The notes below the pieces were generated by a model. That model saw nothing but the letters and a program-made list of their open reading frames with translations, was not told where the DNA came from and did not search any database. 29,351 nucleotides of DNA, taken from positions 1 to 29,351 of IMG/VR virus record IMGVR_UViG_3300021437_000067; one strand, written 5' to 3'. Shown piece by piece: positions 28,401-29,351 of this stretch (its first letter is position 1; each line of letters begins with the position of its first letter). The stretch comes from a virus. A program made the position numbers and the translations under genes.

Positions 28401-29351
28401 CCTTACCGCAACAGTCGTCCTCCAGCTGAAAGACGCGTTCTCATCGAACATGCGCGTGATCAACGCGCAGCTGAAGGACACGAAAAAGGGGCTCGACAGC
28501 GTCAAGAAGGGCTTCGACCTCGCGGCGAGCACGCGCCAATCGGCGCAGGGCGCTGGCGAGTTCGGCCAGGTCGTGCTCGGCGCGCTGAAGCCCGCTGCGA
28601 ACGAGATCCTCGCGTTCGACAAGGCCATGAGCGGCGTGGCCGCCATGACCAACGAAGTGGCGACGCCCGCGTTTCGCCTTATGCGCGAGCAGGCGGTGCA
28701 GCTCGGTGCGGCGACGCAGTACTCCGGCACGCAGGTCGCCGAAGCGATGCAGATGTTCGGCCAGCAGGGCCTGACCGCGCAGAAGATCATGCAGGCCACG
28801 CCGAAAGCGCTCGCGCTGGCCTCGGCGGGCATGCTGGAGATCGCCGAGGCCGCCGATATCGCGGGCGTGGCCATGGCCGGCATGCGCATTCCCGCTGACC
28901 AGCTCGGGCACGTCGTCGACGCGCTCGCTTACACCGCGAACGCCGCCAACACGGACGTGCGCGGCATCGGCGAGGCCTTCAAGTACGTGGCGCCTATCGC
29001 GGCCGACGCGAAGACGTCGCTCGACCTCACGGTCGCGATGATCGGCAAGTTGAGCGACGCGGGCATCAAGGGGAGCAGCGCGGGCACGGGCCTGCGCATG
29101 GTCTTCCAGCGGCTCGAGTCTCCCGGGCGCGCGGCTATCAAGAGCATGCAGAGGTACGGCCTGCAGCTCGGCGAGATCAAGAAGATCCAGGAGAACGTCG
29201 CGAGCGGCCGCATCGACCTCGCGATCCAGAAGTTCGCTGAGGTGGGCAAGAAGCTCCCCGACGCGAAGCGGCTCGAGCTCCTGAGCGACATCTTCGCCGC
29301 AGAGGGCGGCGCGAGCATGTCGGTGCTGATCAACGCGTCGCTCGACAGGAG
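28393..29351 (+). CDS. Tail tape measure protein (5' part, runs off the window)
   Basis: At least 319 codons from GTG 28393, with AGGGAGA just upstream; open to the window end. The N-terminal helix TATVVLQLKDAFSSNMRVIN, a coiled-coil stretch, then the PhageMin_Tail region: AFRLMREQAVQLGAATQYSG, MQMFGQQGLTAQKIMQATPK, LGHVVDALAYTANAANTDVR, AMIGKLSDAGIKGSSAGTGL followed by RMVFQRLESPG. The protein sets tail length and is injected ahead of DNA. The chaperone pair upstream is its assembly partner. Confidence 0.92.
   Translation, partial: MADLTATVVLQLKDAFSSNMRVINAQLKDTKKGLDSVKKGFDLAASTRQSAQGAGEFGQVVLGALKPAANEILAFDKAMSGVAAMTNEVATPAFRLMREQAVQLGAATQYSGTQVAEAMQMFGQQGLTAQKIMQATPKALALASAGMLEIAEAADIAGVAMAGMRIPADQLGHVVDALAYTANAANTDVRGIGEAFKYVAPIAADAKTSLDLTVAMIGKLSDAGIKGSSAGTGLRMVFQRLESPGRAAIKSMQRYGLQLGEIKKIQENVASGRIDLAIQKFAEVGKKLPDAKRLELLSDIFAAEGGASMSVLINASLDR

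Noticed and set aside
1-29351. tRNA, rRNA, integrase, attachment sites, lysis genes and Mu ends
   Set aside because: I looked for these and saw no convincing cloverleaf, recombinase or holin/endolysin motif, or direct repeats of att type. They may lie outside the window.

Overview
The window is the interior of a tailed-phage genome, either a prophage or a free phage. No host chromosomal gene, integrase, attachment site or end sequence is visible. Every gene I can support is on the + strand. They are packed with ATGA, GTGA and TGATG overlaps, and base composition is GC-rich throughout. The virion genes follow phage Mu: DUF935 portal, gpF, protease/scaffold I/Z, gpT capsid, gp35/gp36-like, gpG-like, gp37/gp38-like, sheath L, tube M, gp41-like chaperone, tape measure. 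A sheath plus tube means a contractile tail (myovirus morphology). The GC-rich codon use suggests a GC-rich bacterial host, possibly a proteobacterium or myxobacterium. That is inference only, because no host marker is present.

Layout. (1) 1-4317: a truncated small gene, a compositionally odd unknown gene, a P22-AR-N/P63C antirepressor, small Cys-rich and helical proteins, a solitary beta-class DNA methyltransferase and a 39-residue membrane peptide. (2) 4318-6404: a structured 192-base leader, then a lambda O-like replication initiator that carries two arrays of GTGAC repeats at an exact 12-bp period plus a 53-base homopurine tract (candidate origin), then an overlapping DnaC-like helicase loader. 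(3) 6401-8947: small accessory genes, several with zinc-ribbon-like cysteines, a RusA-type resolvase and a DUF2493/SLOG protein. (4) 8947-12991: a ParB-like protein, small terminase, and large terminase interrupted exactly inside its Walker A motif by a 370-residue LAGLIDADG intein. The intein begins with Met and has the residues expected of a class 3 intein. (5) 12991-14685: portal. (6) 14682-20478: a block of genes that are not part of the Mu core, placed between portal and gpF, including a DUF4038/apiosidase-like glycosidase and a 664-residue protein with seventeen 21- or 23-residue repeats. (7) 20489-29351: gpF, protease with a nested scaffold start, decoration protein, capsid, connector/completion genes, sheath, tube, a tail chaperone pair joined by a G GGA AAA slippery site, and the start of the tape measure.

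How it fits together: the antirepressor and replication block would act early, with the O-like protein binding its own gene and the DnaC-like ATPase loading host helicase. RusA would resolve branched DNA before packaging. Terminase packages DNA through the portal into a gpT shell built on the Z-like scaffold, and the tail is assembled separately. Replication is not Mu-like (no transposase A/B is seen), so this is a mosaic of Mu-type virion genes with lambda-type replication. The most interesting signals are the intein, the intragenic origin, a 25-bp palindrome present twice just upstream of SD-less genes, the frameshift site and the virion glycosidase/repeat-protein island.
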